A stretch of 64,000 nucleotides of DNA. Source: Butyrivibrio proteoclasticus P6B7. GTDB taxonomy: Bacteria; Bacillota; Clostridia; Lachnospirales; Lachnospiraceae. Below, piece by piece: positions 42,559 to 52,567 of this stretch (position 1 is its first letter; the number at the start of each line of letters is the position of its first letter). Under the pieces are notes generated by a model. The model had not been told where the DNA came from and made no database searches. It worked only from the letters and a program-made list of their open reading frames with translations. A program made the translations under genes and the position numbers. Location: assembly GCF_000622085.1 (NCBI RefSeq), contig NZ_JHWL01000020.1, positions 1 to 64,000 on the forward strand, written 5' to 3'.

Positions 42559-44601
42559 CTAATTTACTGTAATCTTACCTTCAAGCTGTTCAAAGCTATC
42601 GATATTTACTGGCTTGGAGAAATAGTATCCCTGGAAGAAATCACAGCCCATACCGGCTAGCATATCAAGCTGTTCCTTGGTCTCTACACCCTCAGCTACC
42701 ACCAGCATCTTAAGATCCTGGGCAAGCTTAATAACATGGTCAATAATAACCGGCGTCCTTACCTTATCCTTAGTAGAATCAAGGAACTTCATATCAAGCT
42801 TAAGGACATCAACAGCAAAGTCCTTTAAGAGATTAAGGGATGAATAGCCAGATCCAAAGTCGTCGATCTCTACTACGAATCCTTTTTCTCTAAGATTACC
42901 AATCAGTTCGATACCATTTGCTATATTGCTGGCAATAGCAGTCTCTGTTATCTCCAGATTAAGCTTTCCTGGACAGATACCATATTTTTCTACCAGTTCA
43001 GAAAATACCACCTCAATATCAAGGAACTGCAGATCCTTGGGAGAAATATTGACTGAAATGCTGAATTTCTCTTTATCTGTGCCCTGCCAGGCCTTTAACT
43101 GTTTAGCCGCCAGCTCCCATACATACTGATCCATCTTGTAAATGAGGTTGGCATCCTCCAATACTCCAATGAACATTCCAGGAGGAATAATGCCCTTTTC
43201 AGGATGAATCCATCTTGCAAGAGCTTCTCCACCAATAATAGTGCCCTCCTTGTCAACCTGAGGTTGAAGGAATATGTGGAACTCTCCATTTTCCAGGGCA
43301 AGATTAAAGCTATTGATGATCTCATTTTCATGAAGAGTCTTTTTCATCATCTCTTCATCGTAAAAGGCAATAGACAGCTCTTTATTAGGGACAGCAGAAT
43401 CTACAGCCATTCTGGCCTTATCCAGCATCTCGTAGATAGAATCATGGACATCTTCTATCTCATAAATACCAAGCTGGAATGATAGCCTGTAAATACTGTT
43501 ATCAATAAGTTTAGCAACTTCATGAATGCTAGTTCTGAATCTGTCTTCATCAAATTCAGATTTCTTCATAAAGACAGCAAATTCATCGCCGTGAATCCTG
43601 GCGTAAACATCACCTACACGGCACCACTTCTCAAGGCCCCTTGCTATGGATCTAAGGACTTCATCGCCCTTTTCCATTCCAAAGAGCTGATTAACAAGCT
43701 TGAATTTATTAATATTGGAGCAGATCAGATAGTATGTATCCTCTGGTTCTAAGCTGATAGCTGCTCTGACGCCTTTAATAAATCCTTCCAGATTGTATAT
43801 TCCTGTCAGGGTATCATGGGTTTCTCTAAACTTAATACCACCAGTATTAAAAGCCTCATCAGTAATATCCATGAACGCAATGCAGGATCCGATTACTTCC
43901 TTGGTATCTTCGTTAATTGCGGGCATATGATGTATCTCGTAGAGATAATCATTTCCCTCATATTCATAGAACTGGCTCCAGACATTACGTCCATTCTCCA
44001 CATTATCAAAGATCATCCAGGAATCAATAAATTCCTGCATTCTATTGAGTTCATTAGGGATATGAAACATTCTAAAGGCCTGTTTATTGGTGTAAATACA
44101 ATTGCCACTGTCATCAAGGCAAATAATACCAATAGATGAATCCAGCATGGCAAGTGATATGATCTCATCACTTACTTTCTTGTTGCCGACAATACTTACA
44201 TAGAGTGCATCCTCATTGCTGTCTGCGCATACATCTCTGTAACTATCGTCCTCAGTACTCCTTACGGTATTACCAATTGTCACAAGCTCAAGGCTGTACA
44301 TATTAGTTTTTTTACCATCTATCTCAACTGTTATAGGCAAAGAAATAACATGGCATTCTCTGCCATCCTTATACTCTGTCTTCTCATTAACTCTGTTGTG
44401 AGCACTGGCCTGGTAGCTGGTACAGTTACTGCACCGTTCACACTTACCCCAGACTGTGTAACACTTCTCACCCTCTGTCTTGTTACCGTCTTTATCAAGA
44501 CTAATAACGTGACAGGATCCGGGCTCAACAAGACGTACAACATCATACATCCCCTGCATGCTATTGATGTAGTCTTTAAGTTTCTCAACAGTTAAGCTCA
44601 T
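42559..44601 (-). CDS. PAS-GGDEF-EAL protein, probable c-di-GMP phosphodiesterase
   Basis: The 680-residue protein has an N-terminal segment with CERCSNC (about 50-60), a PAS-like domain (about 140-250), a GGDEF domain (about 265-420) and an EAL domain (about 430-675). The GGDEF site reads HGDEF, and the usual DxDxFK metal-binding segment reads NINKFK, so cyclase activity is probably lost. The EAL site is intact: GEALARW, NISPKDLQ, EITETA, IDDFGSGYSSL and QGYYFSKP. It likely hydrolyses c-di-GMP under control of the N-terminal sensor parts. It is 33 bases after the HerA-like gene. Confidence 0.9.
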   Translation of the reverse strand: MSLTVEKLKDYINSMQGMYDVVRLVEPGSCHVISLDKDGNKTEGEKCYTVWGKCERCSNCTSYQASAHNRVNEKTEYKDGRECHVISLPITVEIDGKKTNMYSLELVTIGNTVRSTEDDSYRDVCADSNEDALYVSIVGNKKVSDEIISLAMLDSSIGIICLDDSGNCIYTNKQAFRMFHIPNELNRMQEFIDSWMIFDNVENGRNVWSQFYEYEGNDYLYEIHHMPAINEDTKEVIGSCIAFMDITDEAFNTGGIKFRETHDTLTGIYNLEGFIKGVRAAISLEPEDTYYLICSNINKFKLVNQLFGMEKGDEVLRSIARGLEKWCRVGDVYARIHGDEFAVFMKKSEFDEDRFRTSIHEVAKLIDNSIYRLSFQLGIYEIEDVHDSIYEMLDKARMAVDSAVPNKELSIAFYDEEMMKKTLHENEIINSFNLALENGEFHIFLQPQVDKEGTIIGGEALARWIHPEKGIIPPGMFIGVLEDANLIYKMDQYVWELAAKQLKAWQGTDKEKFSISVNISPKDLQFLDIEVVFSELVEKYGICPGKLNLEITETAIASNIANGIELIGNLREKGFVVEIDDFGSGYSSLNLLKDFAVDVLKLDMKFLDSTKDKVRTPVIIDHVIKLAQDLKMLVVAEGVETKEQLDMLAGMGCDFFQGYYFSKPVNIDSFEQLEGKITVN

Positions 44602-44634
44602 ATAATTTGCCTCGTGGCCACAAGCTCTTTTAAC

Positions 44635-46212
44635 TTATGACTTGAAAAGAGTTGACAGTAATCCCCTTCCAAGGCTGGCACCAAGATTTCCTCCCAGGGT
44701 CTTTCCAAATTTGCCAAATGTGCCGCCTACCGTTTTTCCTACCTCTCGTCCAACAGTTCCAGCAACTGAATTTCCAACAGACTTCATAGCCTGTTTCTTT
44801 TTTCTATCTTCTGCAGCTTTAGCTTTTTCTTTTTCTTTAGCTTCCTGAGCCTCTTTCTTTTCCAGCTCTTTTCTCTCTTTTTCTTTAGCTTCAAGCTCTT
44901 CCTTGGCCTTGGCATCAGCTATGCCCTTTCTCTCAAGGAACTCATAAGCTGAATCAGGGTCTACTGGCTCAAAGTACTTGCTATAAAGGACGCTTCCCTT
45001 GATCTCCCTGTCGCGGACTGAATCATCAATACCGCCCATAAGAGACTGTGGAGGAAGGATCTTAACCTTCTCGCAAACTGTTGGTGTTCCGCTCTCATCA
45101 AGGAATGAGCAGACAGCTTCACCAACTCCCAGCTCCTGAATAACATCAGCAGTCTTAAATGCTGGATTCTCACGGAAGGAATCTGCAGCGGCCTTAACTG
45201 CCTTCATATCAGATGGTGTATAAGCGTGGAGCGCATGCTGAATCTTGTTACCAAGCTGAGCAAGAACGCCATCCGGAATATCTCTTGGGTTCTGAGTTAC
45301 AAAATAAATACCAACGCCCTTTGATCTGATAAGCTTAACCACCTGCTCAATCTTATCCATAAGAAGCTTAGGCGTATCCTTAAATAAAAGGTGTGCTTCG
45401 TCGAAGAAGAATACCATCTTAGGCTTATCAAGGTCTCCAACTTCTGGAAGTGTCTCAAACAGCTCAGACATCATCCAAAGAAGGAATGTAGCGTACAAGG
45501 TTCCGTTATTGATAAGGCTTGTACTATCTAAAATGCTGATCATGCCTTTTCCATCAGTGCCTGTTGCAAACCAGTCTCTGATATTAAGGGCAGGCTCGAA
45601 AAAGAACTTATCTCCTCCCGCGATCTCCAGTGAAACAACGGCTCTTACAATAGCAGCAATTGAAACCTTGCTGATATTGCCATAGTCAGCGGCAAATTCC
45701 TTACTATTCTCTGACATGTAGTTAAGAAGAGCCTTAAGGTCCTTAGTATCTACAAGAAGAAGTTCATTGTCATCTGCAATCTTGAATGCAATTGACAGAA
45801 TATCTCTCTGAAGGTCATTAAGACCGAGTATTCTTGATAAAAGAAGTGGTCCCATCTCAGAAATTGTTGTTCTAAGAGGAATACCCTTTTCACCATAAAT
45901 ATCCCAGAAGGTTACAGGATATTTCTGATATTTAAAGCCAGCTTCTGCAAGTCCGAATTTCTGAATTCTCTTTTGCATATCCTCTGAGTCTGCGCCTTCA
46001 AGAACCATCCCTGAAAGGTCGCCCTTAACGTCAGCAAGGAATACTGGCACGCCCATGTCGCTGAAGCTCTCAGCCAGGACTTTGAGTGTAATTGTTTTAC
46101 CTGTTCCTGTTGCACCTGCAACAAGACCGTGGCGATTGGCCATCTTAGGTAAAAGAAATACATTCTCCCCATTTTCTGTATTTGCTATCCAAACTTTTCC
46201 GTCTCTTAACAT
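44635..46212 (-). CDS. HerA/DUF853-type ATPase (YjgR-like)
   Basis: The 525-residue protein is a FtsK-HerA class ATPase with Walker A GATGTGKT (33-40), DVKGDLSGM, and Walker B MVFFFDEAHLLF. The tail is a charged coiled coil (about 415-470, KEELEAKEKERKELEKK) and a Gly-rich end. This is the DUF853/YjgR family; some HerA proteins act in DNA end processing, but the YjgR role is unknown. The ATG at 46212 has TGGGAGGG; the in-frame TTG before it is rejected. Confidence 0.9.
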   Translation of the reverse strand: MLRDGKVWIANTENGENVFLLPKMANRHGLVAGATGTGKTITLKVLAESFSDMGVPVFLADVKGDLSGMVLEGADSEDMQKRIQKFGLAEAGFKYQKYPVTFWDIYGEKGIPLRTTISEMGPLLLSRILGLNDLQRDILSIAFKIADDNELLLVDTKDLKALLNYMSENSKEFAADYGNISKVSIAAIVRAVVSLEIAGGDKFFFEPALNIRDWFATGTDGKGMISILDSTSLINNGTLYATFLLWMMSELFETLPEVGDLDKPKMVFFFDEAHLLFKDTPKLLMDKIEQVVKLIRSKGVGIYFVTQNPRDIPDGVLAQLGNKIQHALHAYTPSDMKAVKAAADSFRENPAFKTADVIQELGVGEAVCSFLDESGTPTVCEKVKILPPQSLMGGIDDSVRDREIKGSVLYSKYFEPVDPDSAYEFLERKGIADAKAKEELEAKEKERKELEKKEAQEAKEKEKAKAAEDRKKKQAMKSVGNSVAGTVGREVGKTVGGTFGKFGKTLGGNLGASLGRGLLSTLFKS

Positions 46213-46285
46213 AGTCCCTCCCAAATACTTTTCTCATAAAATACCGTATTAATAATATCAAATATAACGCTGATATTAAAGTGAT

Positions 46286-47110
46286 TTACTTCCTTGCAAA
46301 ATGCTTATAGATGGCGTAGCCATGATGATACAGGAATACCACTATGAGCATGAATAAATGTGTATAAAAGATTCCTACGATGTAGTAGTTTCGTTCAAGA
46401 AGGTATCCTAAGTTGAAGCCGATAAGGCAAAGGGCTCCGGTTAGGAGTAGGCCCATGATGAGAAGGTGCAGGTTAGATAGGATGTTCTTCAGGGCACCGA
46501 TGAAGTCCATGAAGGAGGCGTCGAAGTAGACGAAACGTCCTACCATGAGGCCAAGGTAGTACATCATTACTGGGCTGTACTCGCTCTCATCTCCGATCAT
46601 GTTAAGGCAGATAAGGATGATGATAACGTAGAACATTCCAAGCATTCTAATGGATGCTTTCTTTTGTTTGTCGATTTTCTTAAGTGGAATAATGAATTTA
46701 TCCAGAATTGTGTTAAGAACACAGGATAAACAGATAAGAAGGAGGAGGGCAAAGTCCTTGCCATCACTCCAGATATTTATGAAAGGAAGCCACTGATTGT
46801 AAGTGGCGCTGCCCTTCATATTCATAAGTAAGCTATAGATATGATTGAATACAACATAGGAGCAGGAAAATGACATTACAGAGGCTCCTGAAATTATCAT
46901 TTCGAAAAAGAGCTGAATCGAGGTTTCAACTTTATTGTGAAGCTCTTCTTTCTCATACTCATCTCTTGGCTTTCTGCTAAAAGTATGATTAACAAGCTTA
47001 ATTAGCAGTATACATAGGAATACGCCAAAGGCTGCAAGCAGTAAAAAGAACAGTTTCTGTAAAAGAGTAAAATCAGGATTAATATAATTCTTGTAAGTCA
47101 TTTCTGTCAC
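46286..47110 (-). CDS. Polytopic membrane protein, function unknown
   Basis: The 274-residue protein has about seven membrane helices (near 18-42, 65-90, 117-135, 152-172, 180-198, 210-235, 240-262). No family motif is recognised. The start is uncertain: GTG at 47110 or ATG at 47101, with GAAGGAA rather far upstream. It lies 62 bases after aguB and may belong to the polyamine cluster, perhaps as a transporter or membrane partner; this is inference from position only. Confidence 0.65.
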   Translation of the reverse strand: MTEMTYKNYINPDFTLLQKLFFLLLAAFGVFLCILLIKLVNHTFSRKPRDEYEKEELHNKVETSIQLFFEMIISGASVMSFSCSYVVFNHIYSLLMNMKGSATYNQWLPFINIWSDGKDFALLLLICLSCVLNTILDKFIIPLKKIDKQKKASIRMLGMFYVIIILICLNMIGDESEYSPVMMYYLGLMVGRFVYFDASFMDFIGALKNILSNLHLLIMGLLLTGALCLIGFNLGYLLERNYYIVGIFYTHLFMLIVVFLYHHGYAIYKHFARK

Positions 47111-47172
47111 TTATCTGAACGATTCCTTCGTCAGATTTCTCCCTCCCTAGTTGTCACATGAATTATCATTAG

Positions 47173-48069
47173 TTATTTGGTTATCTCTTTATAGCACTCA
47201 GGTCTTCTATCTCTGAAAAGTCCCCAGGATGAACGCATCTTGCGGATCTCATCAAAGTCATATTCGGCATAGATGATCTCTTCCTTATCGCGACTAGCCT
47301 TAGCAACTACATCTCCAAGAGGATCTGTTAAGAAGCTGCATCCATAGAAGGTAAGGCTTGATGTCTGACCACCGTTCTCCTCAGAAGGAGTAACGTCTTC
47401 CTTGCCGATTCTATTGGCTGCCGCCACTGGAATGATGTTGGCTGCAGAATGGCCCTGCATTGTTCTCATCCAGTGTCCTGAGCTATCCACGTCAAGGATA
47501 GGCTCTGAACCTATGGCTGTAGGATACAGGATAATATCAGCACCCTTAAGAGCAAGACAGCGAGCGGTCTCTGGGAACCACTGATCCCAGCAAATGCCCA
47601 CGCCCACGTTACCAAAGCGTGTCTCGAACACCTTAAAGCCTGTGTTACCTGGTGTGAAGTAGAACTTCTCCTGATAGTAGTGATCATCAGGAATATGGGT
47701 CTTTCTATATACATCAAGAATAGTGCCATCTGCATCTATCATGGCTACTGAATTGTAAAAAACATTTTCATCCTTTTCAAAGACGCTGATAGGCATTACG
47801 ATACCCAGCTCTTTGCAAACCTCTGCAAAATGGATAACTGCAGGGTTCTCAAGGATTGGTGTTGCCAGTTCGTAGTAATCATAGCGTCTTTCCTGACAGA
47901 AATACTTTCTTTCAAAGAGCTCTGATAAAAGGACTATGTTGGCACCATTAGCTGCAGCTTCACGCACCAGCTTATCTGCCTTTTCTATACTTCTTTTTAC
48001 CTGCTCTTCATCTGATGCAGCCTCTGCGCCACAAGCGTATTGAATGCAGGCCACCTTTATATTAGACAT
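47173..48069 (-). CDS. aguB: N-carbamoylputrescine amidase
   Basis: The enzyme hydrolyses N-carbamoylputrescine to putrescine, CO2 and ammonia. The 298-residue nitrilase-fold protein has the Glu50-Lys123-Cys160 triad (LLSELF, YRKTHIP, GVGICWDQWFPE). The pattern TPGNTGFKVF and DSSGHWMRTMQGHSAAN are typical of AguB. It is 16 bases after aguA, which supports the specific assignment. Confidence 0.94.
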   Translation of the reverse strand: MSNIKVACIQYACGAEAASDEEQVKRSIEKADKLVREAAANGANIVLLSELFERKYFCQERRYDYYELATPILENPAVIHFAEVCKELGIVMPISVFEKDENVFYNSVAMIDADGTILDVYRKTHIPDDHYYQEKFYFTPGNTGFKVFETRFGNVGVGICWDQWFPETARCLALKGADIILYPTAIGSEPILDVDSSGHWMRTMQGHSAANIIPVAAANRIGKEDVTPSEENGGQTSSLTFYGCSFLTDPLGDVVAKASRDKEEIIYAEYDFDEIRKMRSSWGLFRDRRPECYKEITK

Positions 48070-48085
48070 ATTTTTACTCCTTTAA

Positions 48086-49321
48086 TTATTCCGGTATCTG
48101 TTGTGTTATACAGTGAATGTTGCCTCCACCAAGAAGGATGTCCCTAGCAGGAATACCTATGACTTCCCTGTTTTTACAACATTTCTTTAAAATATCGATA
48201 GCTCTTTTATCACTCTCTTCGTTAGCGCCACCAAACTGTGGTACAAGTGCTGCGCCGTTAATGAAGTAGAAGTTGACGTAGCTTGCTGCAAGGCGCTCTC
48301 CCACTTCGCGGAAGTCTTCGCCTTCTTCGAATTCGTAGTTGGCAAGGTCTTTCTCATTGATGAGCTCTGGATGATCAGGGATAGGGAGCTTGTGAATTGT
48401 AATCTTCCTTCCCTTGGCATCGGTCTGGCTCTCCAGATATTCAAGGTCTGCCTTGGACATTGAATACTGAGGATCTGTCTCGTCATCAGTCCAGGCAAGA
48501 ACCACCTCTGCTGGTCCTACAAAAGCGCAGACATTATCTACATGCTCATTGGTCTCATCATTGTAAATGCCGTAAGGAAGCCAAAGAACCTTGCTTCCTC
48601 CAAGGTATTTCTTAAGAGTATCCTCTATCTGCTCCTTAGTCATGGAAGGATTCCTTCCGGCACTAAGAAGACAGCTTTCAGTAACCATTATAGTACCTTC
48701 GCCGTCGCTATGAATAGAGCCGCCTTCAAGAACAAATGGAGCTGCATCGATCACATCAAAACCCACCTTCTCGCAGAAGGCCTTGGCGATGGCATCATCC
48801 TTATCCCAATTAGCATAGAGTCCGTCAACCTCTCCGCCCCAGGCGTTGAAGCGCCAATTGATTCCGCGAATATCACTGCGACCCTGTTTGCCATTAGCTC
48901 TTTTTACAACAAAGGTAGGAGCCACGTCTCTGGCCCAGGCATCGTCTGAATCTATTGGAAGCACAATGCATCTGTCGTCCAAAAGGTCCTCAAGCAGAAT
49001 GCTGTCCACATCCACTTCACTTGGAAGCTCTGTCTCTTTTAACATTCTCTGGAACTGAGGCTCATACTGACCGTTCATCTTAAGCTCTTCGCAGTAGTTC
49101 TTGATAACGCTGTACAGGAGCTTAACTGCCTCATCATAGTGCTCTTCATCTGCTAAAAGAAATAGCCTTTCCCTCTTGATGATCTCAAGGAATATCTTAG
49201 AAAAAGAGCTAATGGCTCCGCTTCTATCCTTGCCCCAGCTTCCGGGTCTTGTGGGGTATATCATTATTGTGCCTATGTGCCTGGAATATTCGGCAGGCAT
49301 AAAGAAATCTTGATTAGCCAA
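48086..49321 (-). CDS. aguA: Agmatine deiminase
   Basis: The enzyme converts agmatine to N-carbamoylputrescine. The 411-residue protein has the deiminase motifs [33 protein letters not shown] and the catalytic Cys404 in [11 protein letters not shown]. It is about 30-40 residues longer than many AguA proteins, with an insert at about 75-110. It directly precedes aguB. No arginine decarboxylase gene to make agmatine is in the window. Confidence 0.94.
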   Translation of the reverse strand: MANQDFFMPAEYSRHIGTIMIYPTRPGSWGKDRSGAISSFSKIFLEIIKRERLFLLADEEHYDEAVKLLYSVIKNYCEELKMNGQYEPQFQRMLKETELPSEVDVDSILLEDLLDDRCIVLPIDSDDAWARDVAPTFVVKRANGKQGRSDIRGINWRFNAWGGEVDGLYANWDKDDAIAKAFCEKVGFDVIDAAPFVLEGGSIHSDGEGTIMVTESCLLSAGRNPSMTKEQIEDTLKKYLGGSKVLWLPYGIYNDETNEHVDNVCAFVGPAEVVLAWTDDETDPQYSMSKADLEYLESQTDAKGRKITIHKLPIPDHPELINEKDLANYEFEEGEDFREVGERLAASYVNFYFINGAALVPQFGGANEESDKRAIDILKKCCKNREVIGIPARDILLGGGNIHCITQQIPE

Positions 49322-49344
49322 TTATTTGTCCTCACTAAAACATT

Positions 49345-51252
49345 TTAGAAAATACTACATGCGCGGTTATTATAAAGATAATACTTCTCATCAGAACCAT
49401 CTTTATAGAAATAAATGAAAATGCTTCCGTCCCTGACAAAATAACCATGTTCAAGCGTAAGCTCGTCAGTATATCCTCTGTCTAGATAGTCAAAGGCTTT
49501 CATCTGTCCATCCTTGCCATAGATAAGATATTCACTGGAAGGATCCACTGCAAAATTGCATCCCGTCTGAGCATTGTACTCTACACCTGAATCAATCAAC
49601 ACATCCTCGTTTTCAGATATATTTCTATAGTAAACATTTGACTGTTCTGTAAATACAAAAAATAAGCTTCCATTCAGATTAGAACAGTAATCCACTACTC
49701 TCTCTTTATCAAATTTAACATAGGTTTTTATACCACTATAACTTACTTCGTCGATGAGAAGTACTCCATCTTCAATATATGTTATAAGACCATGCATATA
49801 ATAATCTACAGTTGGGTCATTAACATCATGTGGAATCTCTACTGCACCAACTTCATGTCCCAAACCATCAAGAATATACTGTGCACCGTTCTTATCAAAT
49901 ACAATAGAGGCCGAAACATCGCCACATACCATATTTACATTGTTATATCCCTGTTTAGTTATTGGGCTCTTACAAAGAATATGATCAAGTCCTGTAGAAA
50001 GAACTAAAGTAGCCTCCTCTGAGAGGTTCCTGTCAAAATAATAAAGATCATCACCCTTTACTACCAGCATTTCTCCAATATGGAAGAAATAAATCTCATC
50101 ATATTCTCCCTGGTATATCTGCTTCGCTTCGCCTTTCTCGGAGTAGTAAATTGTTTTTTCGTCAAGATCATAATAATAGAGCTTGTTGTCACTATCGTCG
50201 GCGTAAAGCGGAATAGTATTGCCTTCAGCAATAATTCTTTCTGTTAATTCGAAATCTTCACCATGCAAAAGCCCCAGAGCTGTTGTTGATGTTTCAGCCA
50301 ATGAATACTTTCCATCTTCGTATTTTTCATAATAGAAATAAAAGATCTGTTCATTAGCAATCTGTCGCACTGCTACTCCCGTTGAAGAGCCAACCACATT
50401 CCTAGCTAAAAGTATCGGTGTTTTATTAAAGGAATTAATAAAGAAAAGATCACCAATTGTACCATCATCACTTGTTGGCATCACATAAATAGCAGCATCA
50501 TCATCAAGTGCTGTTGGATAAACTGAACCCTTCTCAAGCTCATAGAATCCATCTGAAAGTCTATTAAACATGTAGTTAGTACCATCAGCTGTAACCACAT
50601 AATTGGCATAATTGAAAGTCTGAACATACTCTATATTCTTACCTTTTATAAGGTTTTCATAGTATGACCCGCCTTCTTCACTAAAGATGTCTTCAGCAAA
50701 ATATGATTTGTAGGAATCTCCCTCAATTACTATAAAGTCCCCTAGACTATCATATTCTGAAAGGCCATATAAACTCCAGGTGCTAAGATTCTCCATTCTC
50801 TCATAATCTGCATACTTCTCAGGATGGAAATCTCCAGCTGGAATGGCACTATTCTTTGGATCAATTGTTATATCATCAGATCCAGTCTGCTGATCATCTG
50901 CATTTCCTGCGTTTCCTGCATTACTAGAGCTTGCTACGTCAGAGCCCTTCTTGTTCTTAAAGATCCTGGTAACTCCAAAGATTGCACCTGTTAAAAATGC
51001 AAGCATCAGAATTGCTGCGATAATGATAAGGGCAATTGGTGCACCTTTCTTCTTTACTGGTATATTCTGCACACCATTGTTATAAACTGGTCTCTGCATA
51101 TTTGGTGCATTATTGTAGTTTACTGTATTATTAGCATTTGTAGTTGAAGTAACTGCACCTGCTACATTACTATTCACCACAAGGCTCGCTCCGCATCCTG
51201 CGCAGAACTTAGCCCCATTATCATTCTCTTTCCCACATTTTGGACAAAACAT
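49345..51252 (-). CDS. Zinc-ribbon membrane protein with large extracellular repeat domain
   Basis: The 635-residue protein begins with a zinc ribbon (CPKC...CAGC, residues 2-20), an Asn-rich linker, one membrane helix (about 73-96), a low-complexity Ser/Asp linker, and a large outer part with repeated beta-type segments such as KLYYYDLDEKTIYY and DLYYFDRN. This suggests a beta-propeller like DUF5050 proteins. ATGAAAATG is near the start; the second ATG (51252) has the better spacing to AAAGGAG. It lies between nspC and aguA in the same direction. Its role is unknown; sensing or cell-surface binding is possible. Confidence 0.75.
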   Translation of the reverse strand: MFCPKCGKENDNGAKFCAGCGASLVVNSNVAGAVTSTTNANNTVNYNNAPNMQRPVYNNGVQNIPVKKKGAPIALIIIAAILMLAFLTGAIFGVTRIFKNKKGSDVASSSNAGNAGNADDQQTGSDDITIDPKNSAIPAGDFHPEKYADYERMENLSTWSLYGLSEYDSLGDFIVIEGDSYKSYFAEDIFSEEGGSYYENLIKGKNIEYVQTFNYANYVVTADGTNYMFNRLSDGFYELEKGSVYPTALDDDAAIYVMPTSDDGTIGDLFFINSFNKTPILLARNVVGSSTGVAVRQIANEQIFYFYYEKYEDGKYSLAETSTTALGLLHGEDFELTERIIAEGNTIPLYADDSDNKLYYYDLDEKTIYYSEKGEAKQIYQGEYDEIYFFHIGEMLVVKGDDLYYFDRNLSEEATLVLSTGLDHILCKSPITKQGYNNVNMVCGDVSASIVFDKNGAQYILDGLGHEVGAVEIPHDVNDPTVDYYMHGLITYIEDGVLLIDEVSYSGIKTYVKFDKERVVDYCSNLNGSLFFVFTEQSNVYYRNISENEDVLIDSGVEYNAQTGCNFAVDPSSEYLIYGKDGQMKAFDYLDRGYTDELTLEHGYFVRDGSIFIYFYKDGSDEKYYLYNNRACSIF

Positions 51253-51299
51253 TTTCATTCTCCTTTATACCTTGTTTTATCCCCTCATAAATCCCCGTT

Positions 51300-52457
51300 T
51301 TACAATCTATCCTTAAAGTCCTGATATCCAAATTCCTTAAGCACTTCTATCTCCCCGTCTTCATGCATGATATCAATATCAGGAAGGGCCATACCGTTGA
51401 AGGTATTGTTCTTGACCATGCTGTAGATGGCCATGTCTTCAAACACGAGTCTGTCGCCAATAGACAGTTCTTTATCAAAGCTATAGTCACCGATGATGTC
51501 GCCAGCAAGACAAGTGCGGGAGGACAATCTGTAGGTAAAAGATAATTCTCCCTCTTCACCACTGTCACGAAGTGGTGGTCTGTAAGGCATCTCGAGAACA
51601 TCAGGCATGTGACATGCTGCTGAGGTATCAAGAATCAGTACAGGGTACTTCTCAGTCTTTACGACGTCCATGATTGTTGTTACCAGATAGCCTGCGTCAA
51701 TTGCGATAGCTTCTCCAGGCTCCAAGTAAACTTCAACATGGTACTTATCCCTAATGTATTTAACCAGTTCTATAAGTCCAGCCCTGTCATAATCAGGTTT
51801 GGTTATATGATGGCCTCCACCAAGGTTGATCCATTTGAGCCTCCTTGCTGAATCCTTTGGCAAAAGAAATCTCTCAAACTTCTTCTCAAACTCAGCGAAA
51901 GTATCGCGAAGAGGCTCAAAGCCCTGCTCACAAAGAGTATGGAAGTGAAGGCCCTCTACGCCTTCAGGAAGAGTCTCAGGCATATCGCACTCTCTTATAC
52001 CAAGACGAGAACCCGGTGCGCATGGATCATAGATTTCATGCCCCTCCTGAGTACTAAACTCAGGATTCACACGAAGTCCCACTGAAAGAGATTCCTCTTT
52101 TACCGCCTTCTCCCAAACAGATCTGTGATGTTCCAGTTGATTAAGGGAGTTGAACACCATGTGATCGCAGACATCACATAGCTCTTTCATCTCCTCATCT
52201 CCAAAAGCAGGCTCAAAGACATGATTCTCAAGCCCCAGTTCCTGCGCAGCCAGCTTTGCCTCGTAAAGTCCTGAAGCCGTAGCACCAGTCAAATATTTAG
52301 CTACAAGCGGATATGTCTGATAGATAGAATAAGCCTTCTGAGCAAGAAGAATCTTCGCTCCTGACTCATCCTGAACACTCTTTAGAATTTCCAGATTGCT
52401 CCTAAGCTTAGCCTCATCAATAACGTAAGCCGGAGTCTTTATATTATCTAATCTCAT
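51300..52457 (-). CDS. nspC: Carboxynorspermidine/carboxyspermidine decarboxylase
   Basis: This PLP enzyme makes spermidine (or norspermidine) from the carboxylated form. The 385-residue protein is of the alanine-racemase-fold decarboxylase group, with Lys41 in LLAQKAYS as PLP lysine, HFHTLCEQ, LGGGHHITKPDYD and a YLEPGEAI phosphate-binding segment, all typical of NspC. The partner carboxyspermidine dehydrogenase gene, usually adjacent, is not in the window. It heads the run nspC, zinc-ribbon protein, aguA, aguB. Confidence 0.93.
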   Translation of the reverse strand: MRLDNIKTPAYVIDEAKLRSNLEILKSVQDESGAKILLAQKAYSIYQTYPLVAKYLTGATASGLYEAKLAAQELGLENHVFEPAFGDEEMKELCDVCDHMVFNSLNQLEHHRSVWEKAVKEESLSVGLRVNPEFSTQEGHEIYDPCAPGSRLGIRECDMPETLPEGVEGLHFHTLCEQGFEPLRDTFAEFEKKFERFLLPKDSARRLKWINLGGGHHITKPDYDRAGLIELVKYIRDKYHVEVYLEPGEAIAIDAGYLVTTIMDVVKTEKYPVLILDTSAACHMPDVLEMPYRPPLRDSGEEGELSFTYRLSSRTCLAGDIIGDYSFDKELSIGDRLVFEDMAIYSMVKNNTFNGMALPDIDIMHEDGEIEVLKEFGYQDFKDRL

Positions 52458-52533
52458 ACATAATTCCTACACTTTAATTATTTCACAACATGTAACATTT
52501 TAAGGTTTTTGGGGCATTCTTTCAATAGTCTAC

Positions 52534-52567
52534 GCAAAGAAAAAGACAACGCGTAAATGCGTTGTCT
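52534..52567 (-). terminator. Intrinsic terminator of the metallophosphoesterase gene
   Basis: AGACAACGC (52544-52552) and GCGTTGTCT (52559-52567) pair perfectly, followed on the minus strand by TTTTTCTTT. The stop codon of the gene lies in the stem. Confidence 0.85.

Noticed and set aside
46286..52457. A complete spermidine pathway cluster
   Set aside because: Arginine decarboxylase and carboxyspermidine dehydrogenase genes are not present in the window, so only part of the pathway can be claimed.
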